From positions 182,765-246,764 of the forward strand of contig JAUZOO010000004.1 in assembly GCA_030706405.1 (NCBI GenBank): DNA of 64,000 nucleotides, given 5' to 3'. The translations under genes and the position numbers were made by a program. The notes beneath the pieces are model-generated. The model was not told the origin of the DNA, made no database searches, and was given only the letters and a program-made list of their open reading frames with translations. Source of the DNA: Bacteroidota bacterium (GTDB lineage Bacteria; Bacteroidota; Bacteroidia; Bacteroidales; JAAUTT01). Of the stretch, positions 1 to 8,756 are shown in pieces. Within the stretch, counting starts at the first letter, position 1. Each line of letters starts with the position of its first letter.

Positions 1-2339
1 AATCGCAGCTGCCAAACGCCTATACCCAAAACAAGTATAATGAACCCGATAAAAGATGGCCGCATAAAAAAATAGGGTTTGATAACAACTCGCATCTGTC
101 CTATCGAACTTTGAGTGTCGCTGCTGTTCATCAGTTTCACCTTAAACACATAGGTTCCGGCAGGCAACTTGTCATAATAAACCTGGTTTCGGTTTTCGAG
201 TTGTTTCCATTCGTGGTCGTATCCCTCAAGCATACAGGCATACTGATTATTGGCAGGATTGGCATAATTGAGTGCGACAAACTTAAAACCTATGCTGTTC
301 TGACGGTGAGGCAGTTCAATTTCCGAAGTTGTTTCAATTGCCTGTAGCAAAGGAGAACCATTGCCTACTTCAACTTCTTTTCCGGAAAGGAAAAAGCCGG
401 TAATCCTGACCGTCGGCTGTTCTTTCTTATCGGCAATGCTGTCGGGATGAAAATAGATGAGTCCTTTTTCGTTTCCCCACCAGAGCTCACCTGTGGCACT
501 TTTATAACACGCTGCAGGATTAAAAGCCAATCCAGGCAAGCCATCCGAAAGATATAAATTCTGAAAAATGCCGGTTTTACCCGACAGACGACAAAAGCCT
601 TTGAGCGTGCTTATCCAGTAATCGCCCGAATTATCTTCCACTACCGCACAAACCGAGTTATCGGGCAAACCATTGGCGATGGTATAGTTTACAAAGTTTT
701 TAAGTTGTGCGTCGAGTTTAAACAATCCTCCTTTTTCGGTGCAAAGCCAGATATTCCCCGCTTTATCCTCATAAATAAATGTAGTTTTAAATTTATTGAC
801 AAATTTGGCAGGAAAGGATTTTATCGAAAACGTACCGGTTTTGGGATCACGAAAACAGACCCCGCTGACAGTTCCTGCCCATATGCGCTGTTTAGAATCT
901 ACCTTCACCGAAAATACTTCACTATTAATTAACCCCGAATTTGCACCTGTATAATGGTCTAACTTTTTACTACCCGAATTATAACAAAATACACCATTTA
1001 ACGTCGCTATCCATATATTTTGACGCGAGTCGCCCGAAAAACCATAGATACAGCCTTTCTGAAAATCCTCGTTTGCGATAAAGTCTGAGAAACGTTTTGA
1101 CGCTTTGTCGAACAGGCAAGCCCCGCCTCCATACGTTCCAAGTAACAGTTTGTCATTTAACGGATAAATCGCCAGGATTATATTAGCTCTCAAAAACTTA
1201 AAAGAAGTCTGTTCGGCTTTAAACGATTCAATGCTATTGCCATGTACAGCCAAAAAGCCATCGCGAGTTCCTAAAAACTTGTCACCGTTAGGCGCAAAGC
1301 AGAACGAACGGATGCTCTTGTTCTGTGAATAGAATTTTTTAGATAATAGAAAGTTCTTAAACTTTCCGGCTGAATTGACATTGTAACTCAATCCTGCTGA
1401 AAATGTTCCTATCCAGAATATTTTTTTATTATCGTACAGAAAAGAATAAACAGAATTAGAACTAATTGAGGATGGATCATCTACATCATGCGAAATGGTT
1501 TCTACCTTCTTTTCCTTTAAGCGGATAATTTTCAGACCACCGCCATCGGTTCCGGCAAAGACCATGTTCTTATCATCGCTTGAAATGTTGAGTATAAGAT
1601 TATTACCAATTTCGCCATAAGGATAAAACACCGATGTCTGCATATTAAAACAAACCACTCCTTTAGATTTGGTTCCCAAATAAATAACCGCACCAACCTT
1701 GGTCAATCCGGTAAAAGCATTATAACCTTCACTATTCGGTGCATTTAACCTGAATTTTCCGCTCACGGCATCATTGCCCGACAGGCGCAACAACCCATCG
1801 GAGGTTGAAACCCATATTTCTTTACCGGCACCCTGAATAATTCCTGAAATAAGATTCTCGGCAGTATTTTTTCCTGTAACAAGATGTTTAATGCTTAAAC
1901 TTTTAACATTGCAAATGTACATACCGTTATTGGTACCGATGTACAGTTTATCGGCCAAAGCGAGTAGCACCAATACTTTTACGTCTTCTTTGTCAAGCTT
2001 TACTTTGTTGTATGTTTCTTTTTTCTTATCGAATTGATAAAGACCGGTTTCTGTGCCAAGCCAGAAATCGCCATTCGCACTTTCACAAATTGCATTTACG
2101 GCTTCCTTTATCCCCGATTTCTTTTTGGAATATGATTTTATTTCAGCTCCATCGTAACGATCGAGCCCTTCGAGTGTGCCAATCCAGATAAAACTGGCCT
2201 TATCCCTGAAAATAGTTTTTACAAAATTATTGGAAAGTCCATTTTCAACAGAAACCGTTCTAAACGACAATTCCTGAGCGGTTCCATTCAGTAGGGACAA
2301 TAAAAATATCAGCAGTAACAGGTTCGATTTTCTGGTCAT
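1..2339 (-). CDS. Reg_prop/Y_Y_Y periplasmic sensor, probable hybrid two-component regulator (C-terminus off window)
   Basis: About 779 residues are visible, open through the left edge. The ATG at 2339 is followed by a signal peptide (MTRKSNLLLLIFLLSLL) and then many beta-propeller repeats of the reg_prop type, such as FIWIGTLEGLDRYDG, FWLGTETGLYQFD and LYIGTNNGMY. A Y_Y_Y domain follows near residues 640-750 (core YACMLEGYDHEWKQL), and a membrane helix (FIGFIILVLGIGVW) lies at the left edge. This order is that of Bacteroidetes hybrid two-component systems, which sense oligosaccharides in the periplasm and control a nearby PUL. The kinase, receiver and DNA-binding parts are not visible, so a LuxR- or LytTR-type output cannot be excluded. 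It lies downstream of the GH43-hydrolase-ROK-MFS operon, which it may regulate, and has its own promoter at 2402-2434. Confidence 0.9.
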   Translation of the reverse strand, partial: MTRKSNLLLLIFLLSLLNGTAQELSFRTVSVENGLSNNFVKTIFRDKASFIWIGTLEGLDRYDGAEIKSYSKKKSGIKEAVNAICESANGDFWLGTETGLYQFDKKKETYNKVKLDKEDVKVLVLLALADKLYIGTNNGMYICNVKSLSIKHLVTGKNTAENLISGIIQGAGKEIWVSTSDGLLRLSGNDAVSGKFRLNAPNSEGYNAFTGLTKVGAVIYLGTKSKGVVCFNMQTSVFYPYGEIGNNLILNISSDDKNMVFAGTDGGGLKIIRLKEKKVETISHDVDDPSSISSNSVYSFLYDNKKIFWIGTFSAGLSYNVNSAGKFKNFLLSKKFYSQNKSIRSFCFAPNGDKFLGTRDGFLAVHGNSIESFKAEQTSFKFLRANIILAIYPLNDKLLLGTYGGGACLFDKASKRFSDFIANEDFQKGCIYGFSGDSRQNIWIATLNGVFCYNSGSKKLDHYTGANSGLINSEVFSVKVDSKQRIWAGTVSGVCFRDPKTGTFSIKSFPAKFVNKFKTTFIYEDKAGNIWLCTEKGGLFKLDAQLKNFVNYTIANGLPDNSVCAVVEDNSGDYWISTLKGFCRLSGKTGIFQNLYLSDGLPGLAFNPAACYKSATGELWWGNEKGLIYFHPDSIADKKEQPTVRITGFFLSGKEVEVGNGSPLLQAIETTSEIELPHRQNSIGFKFVALNYANPANNQYACMLEGYDHEWKQLENRNQVYYDKLPAGTYVFKVKLMNSSDTQSSIGQMRVVIKPYFFMRPSFIGFIILVLGIGVWQLR

Positions 2340-2401
2340 TGTTAAAACACATACGAGCGACTAAAAATAGCACTTTTAATCGTGCATGCCATCTACTTCA
2401 A

Positions 2402-2434
2402 CAAATATATCAGGCCGGCAATCGACCTGACAAA
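2402..2434 (-). promoter_or_regulatory. Bacteroidetes-type promoter of the sensor-regulator gene
   Basis: On the minus strand a TTTG (-33) at 2434-2431 is followed after 21 bp by TATATTTG at 2409-2402, a full match to TAnnTTTG (-7). The predicted transcription start is about 55 bp before the ATG at 2339. The spacer is bounded by an inverted repeat, TCAGG-N11-CCTGA (2410-2430), which fills it exactly and could be an operator. The element match is seen; its function is inferred. Confidence 0.6.
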
Positions 2435-2579
2435 AAGAGGGCATCTCTGCAACATTCATTCTTCAGACCTTAAGTATACACTTAATAACCTTAATAATTT
2501 ATACTTTCAACTTAGTAGTTAGGAAAAAAGTCAGAATATTGGAGACACCCGCTTATATTTTTAATGCATTCTACCCGTA

Positions 2580-3752
2580 TTAACTAGGCTTTTTAATAGC
2601 ATAAGCACAAAACAAAAGATACAGAGCACTGGTAAGAATCACAAGAACCGATCCCACCTGCGAGCCAATAGCATCGGAGGTAAGTCCCATAAAAAATGGA
2701 ATAACAGCTCCTCCAAAAACTCCGGTAATCATCAATCCGGATATTTCATTAGCCTTATCAGGACGAAACTGAATGGCTTTGGAATAGATAATCGGGAAGA
2801 TATTAGCCACGGTAAATCCAACCACCCCATACAGGCCAAAGATAACAATTTGTCCTTTCATAAAAATCAAAGAAATCAGAGCAAGCACAGCAATGGTTAT
2901 GTTAATCCTAAAGAACTTATCGGCTGAGAATTTAGCAAGAAGGATAGCCCCGATAAATGCTCCGGCGGTGCGGAAAGCGAAGTAAACACTAGGGCCGTAA
3001 CCGGCAGTTATAGAATCGAGTCCGCAACGTTCCATAAGAATTTTGGGAGCTGCAGTATTCAACCCAACATCCACCCCAACTACGAACAAAATACCGAGAA
3101 ATAATAATAAAATAGTCTTATCGGCAAGAATAGCGAAAACACTCCCAAACGAGGTAGCCTTTCCTTTTTCCTGTTCTTCATGAATGGGAATCGCCATCAG
3201 CCATATTGTCGAAACCAAGGTAATAACAGCGTAAATTGGGAAGATATACTGCCAGTTGCCCAGTTGCGTTGCTGCAAAAGCTGCAATAAACGGCCCGAAG
3301 AATGACGAAATGGCTTTTACAAACTGACCGGCCGTAAGACTGCTGGTTAGCTTATCGCCTTTTACCACATTGGTAAGCAATGGATTAAGCGACACCTGCA
3401 GAATAGTGTTGGCTATACCCAGCAATACAAATGCTACCAACGAGGTTACAAACGTATAAGCTATTAAAGGAATAAACATGGCAACGATGGTGATGATATT
3501 GCTGAGCAACACCGTTTTTTTACGCCCTATTTTGTTCATCAACAAACCTGTTGGTATGGAAAAAAACAAAAACATGGAGAACAACGCTACCGGAATCATA
3601 TTCGAGAGCGTATCCCTGAACTCGGGACTGTAACTTCCCAATAAATCTTCTTTTACGTGCATGGAGGTGATCCCCACCACATCACAAAACCCCATGATAA
3701 AAAAGCCGAACAACACTGGCAGAATCTTTGAATACGAATTTTCCTTATTCAT
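2580..3752 (-). CDS. MFS sugar permease
   Basis: The 390-residue protein has about twelve hydrophobic segments and the MFS loop 2-3 signature GLLMNKIGRKKT near residue 65. Length and sequence character fit the bacterial sugar:proton symporters of the major facilitator family that act in the inner membrane. It is the last gene of a leftward operon, 52 bp after the ROK kinase gene, so it probably imports the monosaccharide or short oligosaccharide that the kinase then phosphorylates. Substrate cannot be read from the sequence. The ATG at 3752 is the only good start. Confidence 0.85.
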   Translation of the reverse strand: MNKENSYSKILPVLFGFFIMGFCDVVGITSMHVKEDLLGSYSPEFRDTLSNMIPVALFSMFLFFSIPTGLLMNKIGRKKTVLLSNIITIVAMFIPLIAYTFVTSLVAFVLLGIANTILQVSLNPLLTNVVKGDKLTSSLTAGQFVKAISSFFGPFIAAFAATQLGNWQYIFPIYAVITLVSTIWLMAIPIHEEQEKGKATSFGSVFAILADKTILLLFLGILFVVGVDVGLNTAAPKILMERCGLDSITAGYGPSVYFAFRTAGAFIGAILLAKFSADKFFRINITIAVLALISLIFMKGQIVIFGLYGVVGFTVANIFPIIYSKAIQFRPDKANEISGLMITGVFGGAVIPFFMGLTSDAIGSQVGSVLVILTSALYLLFCAYAIKKPS

Positions 3753-3804
3753 ATAATTTAAAATTTATTGATTTATATTACTTAATCATGTAGTCACTTC
3801 ATTA

Positions 3805-4740
3805 CTACATTTTCGCCAACAGCGGCTTTATCTCGTTCCAGAAAGCGGGCTCAAACATACGTGCGCTGCCAACCAGTGCCGCATCCTCCATTAATCCGGA
3901 AATGCTGATGGATGTTGAAACTCCCTGCTCCCGGAGTTTTTCTTCGAAGTAGCCGCCAAAGAGGTTATAGGCTCCGGATACGTTACCGCCGATAACCAAC
4001 ACTTGAGCGTTAAACTTTTTCAGCCATGGCCCAAGAAACTCGCCAAGGTTTTGCCCGAATTCCTTAAAAACTTCTTTGGCGGAGGAATCAGAAGCAACCC
4101 TCTCGGCTATTTCTTTTACGCCCGAAGCCGGATGCCCGGATATTTCGGCATACCGGCGGATAAACCAGCGAGTAGAGAACGAATCGTCGGCAATGCCATC
4201 TTCAAACGGAAGGTGCCATACACAACCCATCTTAGGCACATCATCGCGTTCAACCACAGGAACGCCGCCATCAACAAAAGCAGAGCCAAAGCCCGTACCC
4301 AGCGTGATGGACACCGAGCGACCGGCGTCAGCAGCCTTTCCCAACCATGCCTCACCGACAGCAAAAGCAGAAGCATCGTTCATAAAACGAACGTCCGATT
4401 CCCGGTTTAACCCGAGTTTTTCTTTCAAGGCTTCAGTCACATTAATACCATAAAGCTTTTCAAACTTGGCAACTTCGTGGGTGAAAAGGGCGATACCATT
4501 GGCATAATCAAAAGGTCCGGGCATAGCAAACCCAATCCCTGCCAACTGGTTTCTATCGATCTTTTGAATTGACTGACTTAAAGCACTAGCCCAATTACCC
4601 AGCACTTCTTCGGATGAAGCCTGGTTGTTAACCTTTTGTGTGGCAAAACTATCCTTAACAACCGCTTTTTGTTCCAAATCGATTACAGCGCAACTAATAT
4701 GGCTGCCGCCAATATCCGTACCAATAGCATACTTTCTCAT
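3805..4740 (-). CDS. ROK-family sugar kinase
   Basis: Cytosolic sugar kinase of the ROK family, expected to phosphorylate a hexose or hexosamine with ATP. The N-terminal phosphate loop IGTDIGGSHISCAVID, the catalytic-region MNDASAFAVGEAWLG and the second phosphate motif ITLGTGFGSAF are present. The cysteine-rich zinc motif CxCGxxGCxE of typical ROK kinases is not: after the expected His position the sequence runs MGCVWHLPFEDGIADD. The protein therefore belongs to a divergent ROK branch. The longest frame begins with a TTG at 4767; ATG 4740 (MRKYAIG) fits family N-termini best and ATG 4749 is possible. It sits between the secreted hydrolase and the MFS permease genes in one operon. Confidence 0.87.
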   Translation of the reverse strand: MRKYAIGTDIGGSHISCAVIDLEQKAVVKDSFATQKVNNQASSEEVLGNWASALSQSIQKIDRNQLAGIGFAMPGPFDYANGIALFTHEVAKFEKLYGINVTEALKEKLGLNRESDVRFMNDASAFAVGEAWLGKAADAGRSVSITLGTGFGSAFVDGGVPVVERDDVPKMGCVWHLPFEDGIADDSFSTRWFIRRYAEISGHPASGVKEIAERVASDSSAKEVFKEFGQNLGEFLGPWLKKFNAQVLVIGGNVSGAYNLFGGYFEEKLREQGVSTSISISGLMEDAALVGSARMFEPAFWNEIKPLLAKM

Positions 4741-4781
4741 TTCCAACATTTTATTAGGTATTATCAAGATATTTATTTCGA

Positions 4782-6416
4782 CTACTTTACAATATAAAAA
4801 GTTTGCAGTACCGGTTCGGCCGATTTTAATTTAGGTTCCGTTGAGCGTCCATATTGCCAGGCAACTACAGTTACTTTGATTGGGAATTTACTGCGAGGTG
4901 GAATTTGAGTAAACCGAAGCGTATTTCCTTCAATTTCAGCAGGACCTTCGAGGACATAATAATAAACAGATACTCCGGCAGAAGAAGAGGCCTTTAATTG
5001 AATAGCCTTCACTCCTTTTTTAAGATCCCGAATTTTCGGAAAAGCAATTTGCTGCTCGGCCCCCTCTGCATTTTTGACGGGAATGAATATATGAGCTTGT
5101 TGAACAGCCTGTTTGTATTCTATATCACCTGGGTGAACGACAGCAAAGACCAACTCCTCTCTGCCAGTTTTAGAAATACCTGTCCGATCGAAACGAACAG
5201 AAAAAATTTCAGGCCCCAGTTTCACAAAAGGCCCACAAATTCGTTCGATGGTAATATTGCCGTTGGCAGAATGCCCTACCGGAGAACCTATGGTAAGACC
5301 TGTCCAGTTTGGAAGACGGGGACTACCAGCCGGAACAGAATCATAAAAAGCAGGTTTTAGTTCAAACGTCAGACCGTCAGCCTGAGGTAGAAACTTTGGA
5401 GTTAACTGTAAATGCGAATTTTCTTGCAGGACTATCTTCCCGTTTTGGACAATACCTACCAATTGAGGTTTCATATCACGAAAGGCTTCCTGATATTTTT
5501 CAGTAGCGCGTACCATTTCTTCATCAAAAAACCAGAAAGCCTGAGCCGGATTACCTTTATATTGACTTACCGGAGCCGATGGTACCGACGGGGCCTGATT
5601 TGGAATCCACTTTTCGGCCAGCCAGCCTGTTTTGGAAGGATCAACCGGAAGAAGTTTTATCGGCCCTTCGCCGGAAACATTTTTAGGCATACGGTATTGT
5701 ACTGCCTTTTTAAGAAAAAGAATAAGATAAGCCACTTTCTTGTCGGATGCGGCAAAATGACCTTCACCGGGACAAGCCAACATGCTCTGCGGCATAAACG
5801 GGTGTTGTTGCCGTTCTTTCAACCCCTCAGCCGACCAGGTGGCGGCGGCTTCGTATTCACCCATAGTTTCGAGACAAGGAATAAAGTCGATGTTACGATC
5901 GCCCCAAATGTCGGGCGCAAAAGATGAATGACGAAAGTACGGCCACTGTCCGCTTACGGAAATGGCTGCCAGTGTTCGCTCCGGATTCCAGGCTGCAAAG
6001 TAATAAGGCCAGCTTGCCGCAGCCGAATGCCCGATGCCAACTATTGGAACATATTTCAATTCGTTATAACCGGAACTATTTGCCAGATCATCCATTAATG
6101 CATTAAAGATATCGCCAGCGCCTTCGTTAAAATGAAACAAATGATCAAACGACGGCGCACACCATACTTCAGCAAAACCAAGCTCTGCCAATCCTTTACG
6201 AAATATTGGGTTCTCAAGAATAGAAATTTCTTCCATGTTATGCTGCGCCAACACAACACCCTTAACCTTGGTGCACCCTTCAGGTATCCAAAGAAATGCA
6301 CGAGATTCACCCTTATTGTATTTGCCCGCTTTAGCCAACACGGACCATTGCCATTCGGCAGAAAAAGCGGAGGCAAAAAGACAAAGACTTAATGTTATTA
6401 AAGATATTTTTTTCAT
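4782..6416 (-). CDS. Secreted alpha/beta-hydrolase-like protein
   Basis: A 544-residue protein with a signal peptide (MKKISLITLSLCLFASAFS). The first half looks like an alpha/beta hydrolase: strand and oxyanion region GVVLAQHNMEE, nucleophile elbow VGIGHSAAASW (Ser near residue 130) and a late GEGHFAAS that could supply the catalytic His. The second half, after about residue 290, is beta-rich and may be a carbohydrate-binding or Ig-like part. Its place between GH43 and a sugar kinase suggests an esterase acting on a decorated glycan. Substrate is unknown, and an acid residue for the triad was not identified with confidence. Confidence 0.7.
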   Translation of the reverse strand: MKKISLITLSLCLFASAFSAEWQWSVLAKAGKYNKGESRAFLWIPEGCTKVKGVVLAQHNMEEISILENPIFRKGLAELGFAEVWCAPSFDHLFHFNEGAGDIFNALMDDLANSSGYNELKYVPIVGIGHSAAASWPYYFAAWNPERTLAAISVSGQWPYFRHSSFAPDIWGDRNIDFIPCLETMGEYEAAATWSAEGLKERQQHPFMPQSMLACPGEGHFAASDKKVAYLILFLKKAVQYRMPKNVSGEGPIKLLPVDPSKTGWLAEKWIPNQAPSVPSAPVSQYKGNPAQAFWFFDEEMVRATEKYQEAFRDMKPQLVGIVQNGKIVLQENSHLQLTPKFLPQADGLTFELKPAFYDSVPAGSPRLPNWTGLTIGSPVGHSANGNITIERICGPFVKLGPEIFSVRFDRTGISKTGREELVFAVVHPGDIEYKQAVQQAHIFIPVKNAEGAEQQIAFPKIRDLKKGVKAIQLKASSSAGVSVYYYVLEGPAEIEGNTLRFTQIPPRSKFPIKVTVVAWQYGRSTEPKLKSAEPVLQTFYIVK

Positions 6417-6454
6417 AGTGACAGAATTAGAAACGACGGCCCTTAGCTAAATCA

Positions 6455-8104
6455 TTATTTATCAACCCTAAACCAGTCAAAATCGGCACAAGCCCATTGG
6501 GTATTATTAAATGTAGAAGTGCAAAAAACACCAACTTTAGCGCCAATCCATCCGCCAACTCTGGCTTTAAACTCTTTACCAAAAGGCATAAAGTTTACGC
6601 CGTCAGTACTGTAACTAAAAGTACACATGGCATCGGGCGAAGAAACTTTAACCCGCAGATAAACCTCATTTACATTGATATTAGCTACTGAAACTACCGA
6701 TTCAGCACCTTTGGTATCGGCATTCATACAGGTAACCTGCGAGAGTTTATAATCATTTCCCGTACGTTCGAAGGAGAGATAGGAATAATCGCGCCCCATG
6801 ATGATAAGCCCGGTTTTGCAGCCTTCGCCCGTTGTCAGAGGCATGGCAGTTAGTCTCAGTTTGGTGGTAACAGCAAAATCAAGTGCCGGAAATTTCTGTA
6901 GCAAGAGATTGGGCACATCCCAGAAATTCGTAAAATTCTCAGGAACCTTAACCGAATACATCCGCAAATAACCTTTTCCGCGAATCAACGACATCCAGGT
7001 TACTTTCGGATTAGCATTCCACTCCCATTGCAAACCAAGCGTATCGGAGTTAAACTCATCACTTTCGGCAGGAGTACAAATCGGAAACACCTTCTTTACA
7101 TTCGGTTTTTGGTAAGACAACACGGGTTCGCCTTTACCGTCTCCATCCTTATCGATGCCAATAACCGGCCAGTTATTGAGCCATTTCATGGGTTGAAGAT
7201 GGGTTACGCGACCGTAGGCTCCCTTGTCCTGAAAATGCAGAAACCAGTCTTCGCCGGTTTGCGTATCCACCCATGCGCCCTGATGGGGGCCGTTGATATC
7301 CGTTGTTCCCTGATCCATCACAATCTTTTCTTCGTATGGTCCATAAATATCTTTGGAACGGAGTACCAGCTGCCAGCCTCCGGTAACACCACCTGCCGGA
7401 GCAAAAATGTAATAGTAACCATTACGTTTGTAAAGCTTGGGCCCTTCAATGGTATGGTTTAATTCGTGTCCATCGTAAACAATACGACCATCGTCGATAG
7501 TTTTGGTACCATCTTCATTCATTCTAAAGATGGTAAGAATACTGTTCACCCCAGCCCTGCTACCAGCCCAACCGTTAGCGAGATAAGCGTTGCCATTGTC
7601 GTCCCAGAGAGGACAAGGGTCGATAAGCCCTTTGCCACCGATTACCTGCACAGGAGCAGACCATTCTCCGGCAGGATTTTTGGTTTTAATCATGTAAATA
7701 CCGTAATCCGGATCGGGATAATAGATGTAAAACTCACCTTTGTGATAGCGTATAGCCGGAGCCCATACGCCTTTGCCATGACGGGTAGTAGCGTAAACAT
7801 CCTCGGGAACTTGTTTTTTTAAAGCATAATTGACAATTGTCCAGTTAACCAAATCTTTGGAATGAAGAATGGGCAAGCCGGGCGTACAAGTAAATGTTGA
7901 CGACACCAGGTAATAATCGTCGCCTACGCGAATAGCGTCCGGGTCGGAATAATCGGCCATAAGCACCGGATTTTTGTACGTTCCGTCGCCATTGTCGGCT
8001 ACCCATACTTTTGAAACGTAGGGTTGAGCCAGAAGCGAAGAACCAATAAACAGTAACCAAGATCCAAGTAAGAATCGCAATTTCAAAACACGTTCAAGTT
8101 TCAT
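6455..8104 (-). CDS. GH43 glycosidase with C-terminal lectin-like domain
   Basis: A 549-residue secreted enzyme (signal peptide ending SSLLAQ). The five-bladed GH43 propeller covers about residues 40-320. Three acidic residues sit in expected contexts: base in YSDPDAIRVG, pKa modulator in GLIDPCPLW and acid in HTIEGPKLY. Residues 345-545 form a concanavalin-like domain as in beta-xylosidase/arabinofuranosidase GH43 enzymes. Family members remove xylose or arabinose from hemicellulose or pectin side chains. It is the first gene of the leftward operon. A 22-bp palindrome lies 262 bp upstream, and the same palindrome occurs upstream of the 767-residue protein at 16550, so the two units may share a regulator. 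Confidence 0.9.
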   Translation of the reverse strand: MKLERVLKLRFLLGSWLLFIGSSLLAQPYVSKVWVADNGDGTYKNPVLMADYSDPDAIRVGDDYYLVSSTFTCTPGLPILHSKDLVNWTIVNYALKKQVPEDVYATTRHGKGVWAPAIRYHKGEFYIYYPDPDYGIYMIKTKNPAGEWSAPVQVIGGKGLIDPCPLWDDNGNAYLANGWAGSRAGVNSILTIFRMNEDGTKTIDDGRIVYDGHELNHTIEGPKLYKRNGYYYIFAPAGGVTGGWQLVLRSKDIYGPYEEKIVMDQGTTDINGPHQGAWVDTQTGEDWFLHFQDKGAYGRVTHLQPMKWLNNWPVIGIDKDGDGKGEPVLSYQKPNVKKVFPICTPAESDEFNSDTLGLQWEWNANPKVTWMSLIRGKGYLRMYSVKVPENFTNFWDVPNLLLQKFPALDFAVTTKLRLTAMPLTTGEGCKTGLIIMGRDYSYLSFERTGNDYKLSQVTCMNADTKGAESVVSVANINVNEVYLRVKVSSPDAMCTFSYSTDGVNFMPFGKEFKARVGGWIGAKVGVFCTSTFNNTQWACADFDWFRVDK

Positions 8105-8365
8105 ATATTATTAAATTTCAAAACAGTATAACTTAATTTTCTTTCCTACTGTAGTAAAGATGCGAACCATACCCAAACCTTTTTCGGGCCAGCGACGAAC
8201 TCTGCATGATCCCTGTCGAGGTAACAATTATATTTTTAAAGAATTCACAACGTTTCATTGAATTACTAAGCATTGCTAAAGTCTCAAAAACTGACCGGCA
8301 ATTATAAAATTGCAGCAATTTGACATATAAATTCGAGAAAGGGTGGCTTCGAAGGCTTGTAATAG

Positions 8366-8387
8366 GTTCCAACTTATAATATGGAAC
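8366..8387. promoter_or_regulatory. 22-bp palindromic operator candidate, copy 1
   Basis: GTTCCA, ten bases (ACTTATAATA), TGGAAC: a perfect 6-bp inverted repeat with an AT-rich centre. The flank AATAG before it matches copy 3 at 16354. All three copies share TTATAAT at the same position when oriented alike. It lies upstream of the GH43 operon. Binding by a regulator is inferred. Confidence 0.55.
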
Positions 8388-8494
8388 ATAAAAACCTTGT
8401 AATTTAGGCTTATTGCTTAGGTAAGCATAGGCCTAAAGCTTGGTATAAATGGGGCCTTTATTCAAGGTTAATTTGTTTCTGATTTATTTAAAAT

Positions 8495-8571
8495 ACGTTT
8501 ATCTTACGTTTATCATTCGATTATATAACGTTTATATTACGCTTATCATATGTTTAGTATATGCTTATGAT
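8495..8571. repeat. Seven tandem degenerate 11-bp repeats
   Basis: Seven consecutive 11-mers fit one register: ACGTTTATCTT, ACGTTTATCAT, TCGATTATATA, ACGTTTATATT, ACGCTTATCAT, ATGTTTAGTAT, ATGCTTATGAT. The consensus is close to ACGTTTATNAT. The period is about one helical turn, so equivalent bases face one side of the DNA. The array is noncoding, about 110 bp upstream of palindrome copy 1 relative to the GH43 operon. Confidence 0.75.
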
Positions 8572-8607
8572 AAGAGGTGCTTTTAACTGTAGTTCGGACT
8601 GATTCCA

Positions 8608-8640
8608 ACAAAAAACCGCCGGGGATCACTCCTGGGCGGT
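8608..8640 (-). terminator. Intrinsic terminator of the first SusCD unit
   Basis: Read on the minus strand, ACCGCC (8640-8635) pairs with GGCGGT (8620-8615) and a run of T follows at 8615-8610. It lies 117 bp after the SusD stop codon. Confidence 0.65.
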
Positions 8641-8756
8641 CAGCACTACTAACTACTTACTAACTGTTATAAATTATCACTCTAGATCATCATAATCTAT
8701 AGCAGCTTATTACCCTTGCTTTTCAAAAAAATATTCTCCAGTTAAAATCCTGCTCA

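Larger units (their letters stand above)
8105..8756. other. Intergenic region rich in regulatory signals
   Basis: This 652-bp gap lies between the start of the GH43 operon and the end of the SusD gene. It holds a 22-bp palindrome, a seven-unit 11-bp repeat and a terminator for the SusCD transcript. A 79-codon minus-strand frame across 8133-8372 has no recognisable features and runs through the palindrome, so it is not called a gene. Confidence 0.6.

Noticed and set aside
4003..4453. Overlapping plus-strand ORFs of 125-135 codons inside the ROK gene
   Set aside because: Antisense shadows of a clearly conserved kinase, with biased Arg/Ser/Pro composition.
5412..5927. 171-codon plus-strand ORF opposite the secreted hydrolase gene
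   Set aside because: Shadow frame; basic composition without domain features.
8133..8372. 79-codon minus-strand ORF before the GH43 operon
   Set aside because: No recognisable features, and it runs through the conserved palindrome at 8366-8387; more likely a promoter region.
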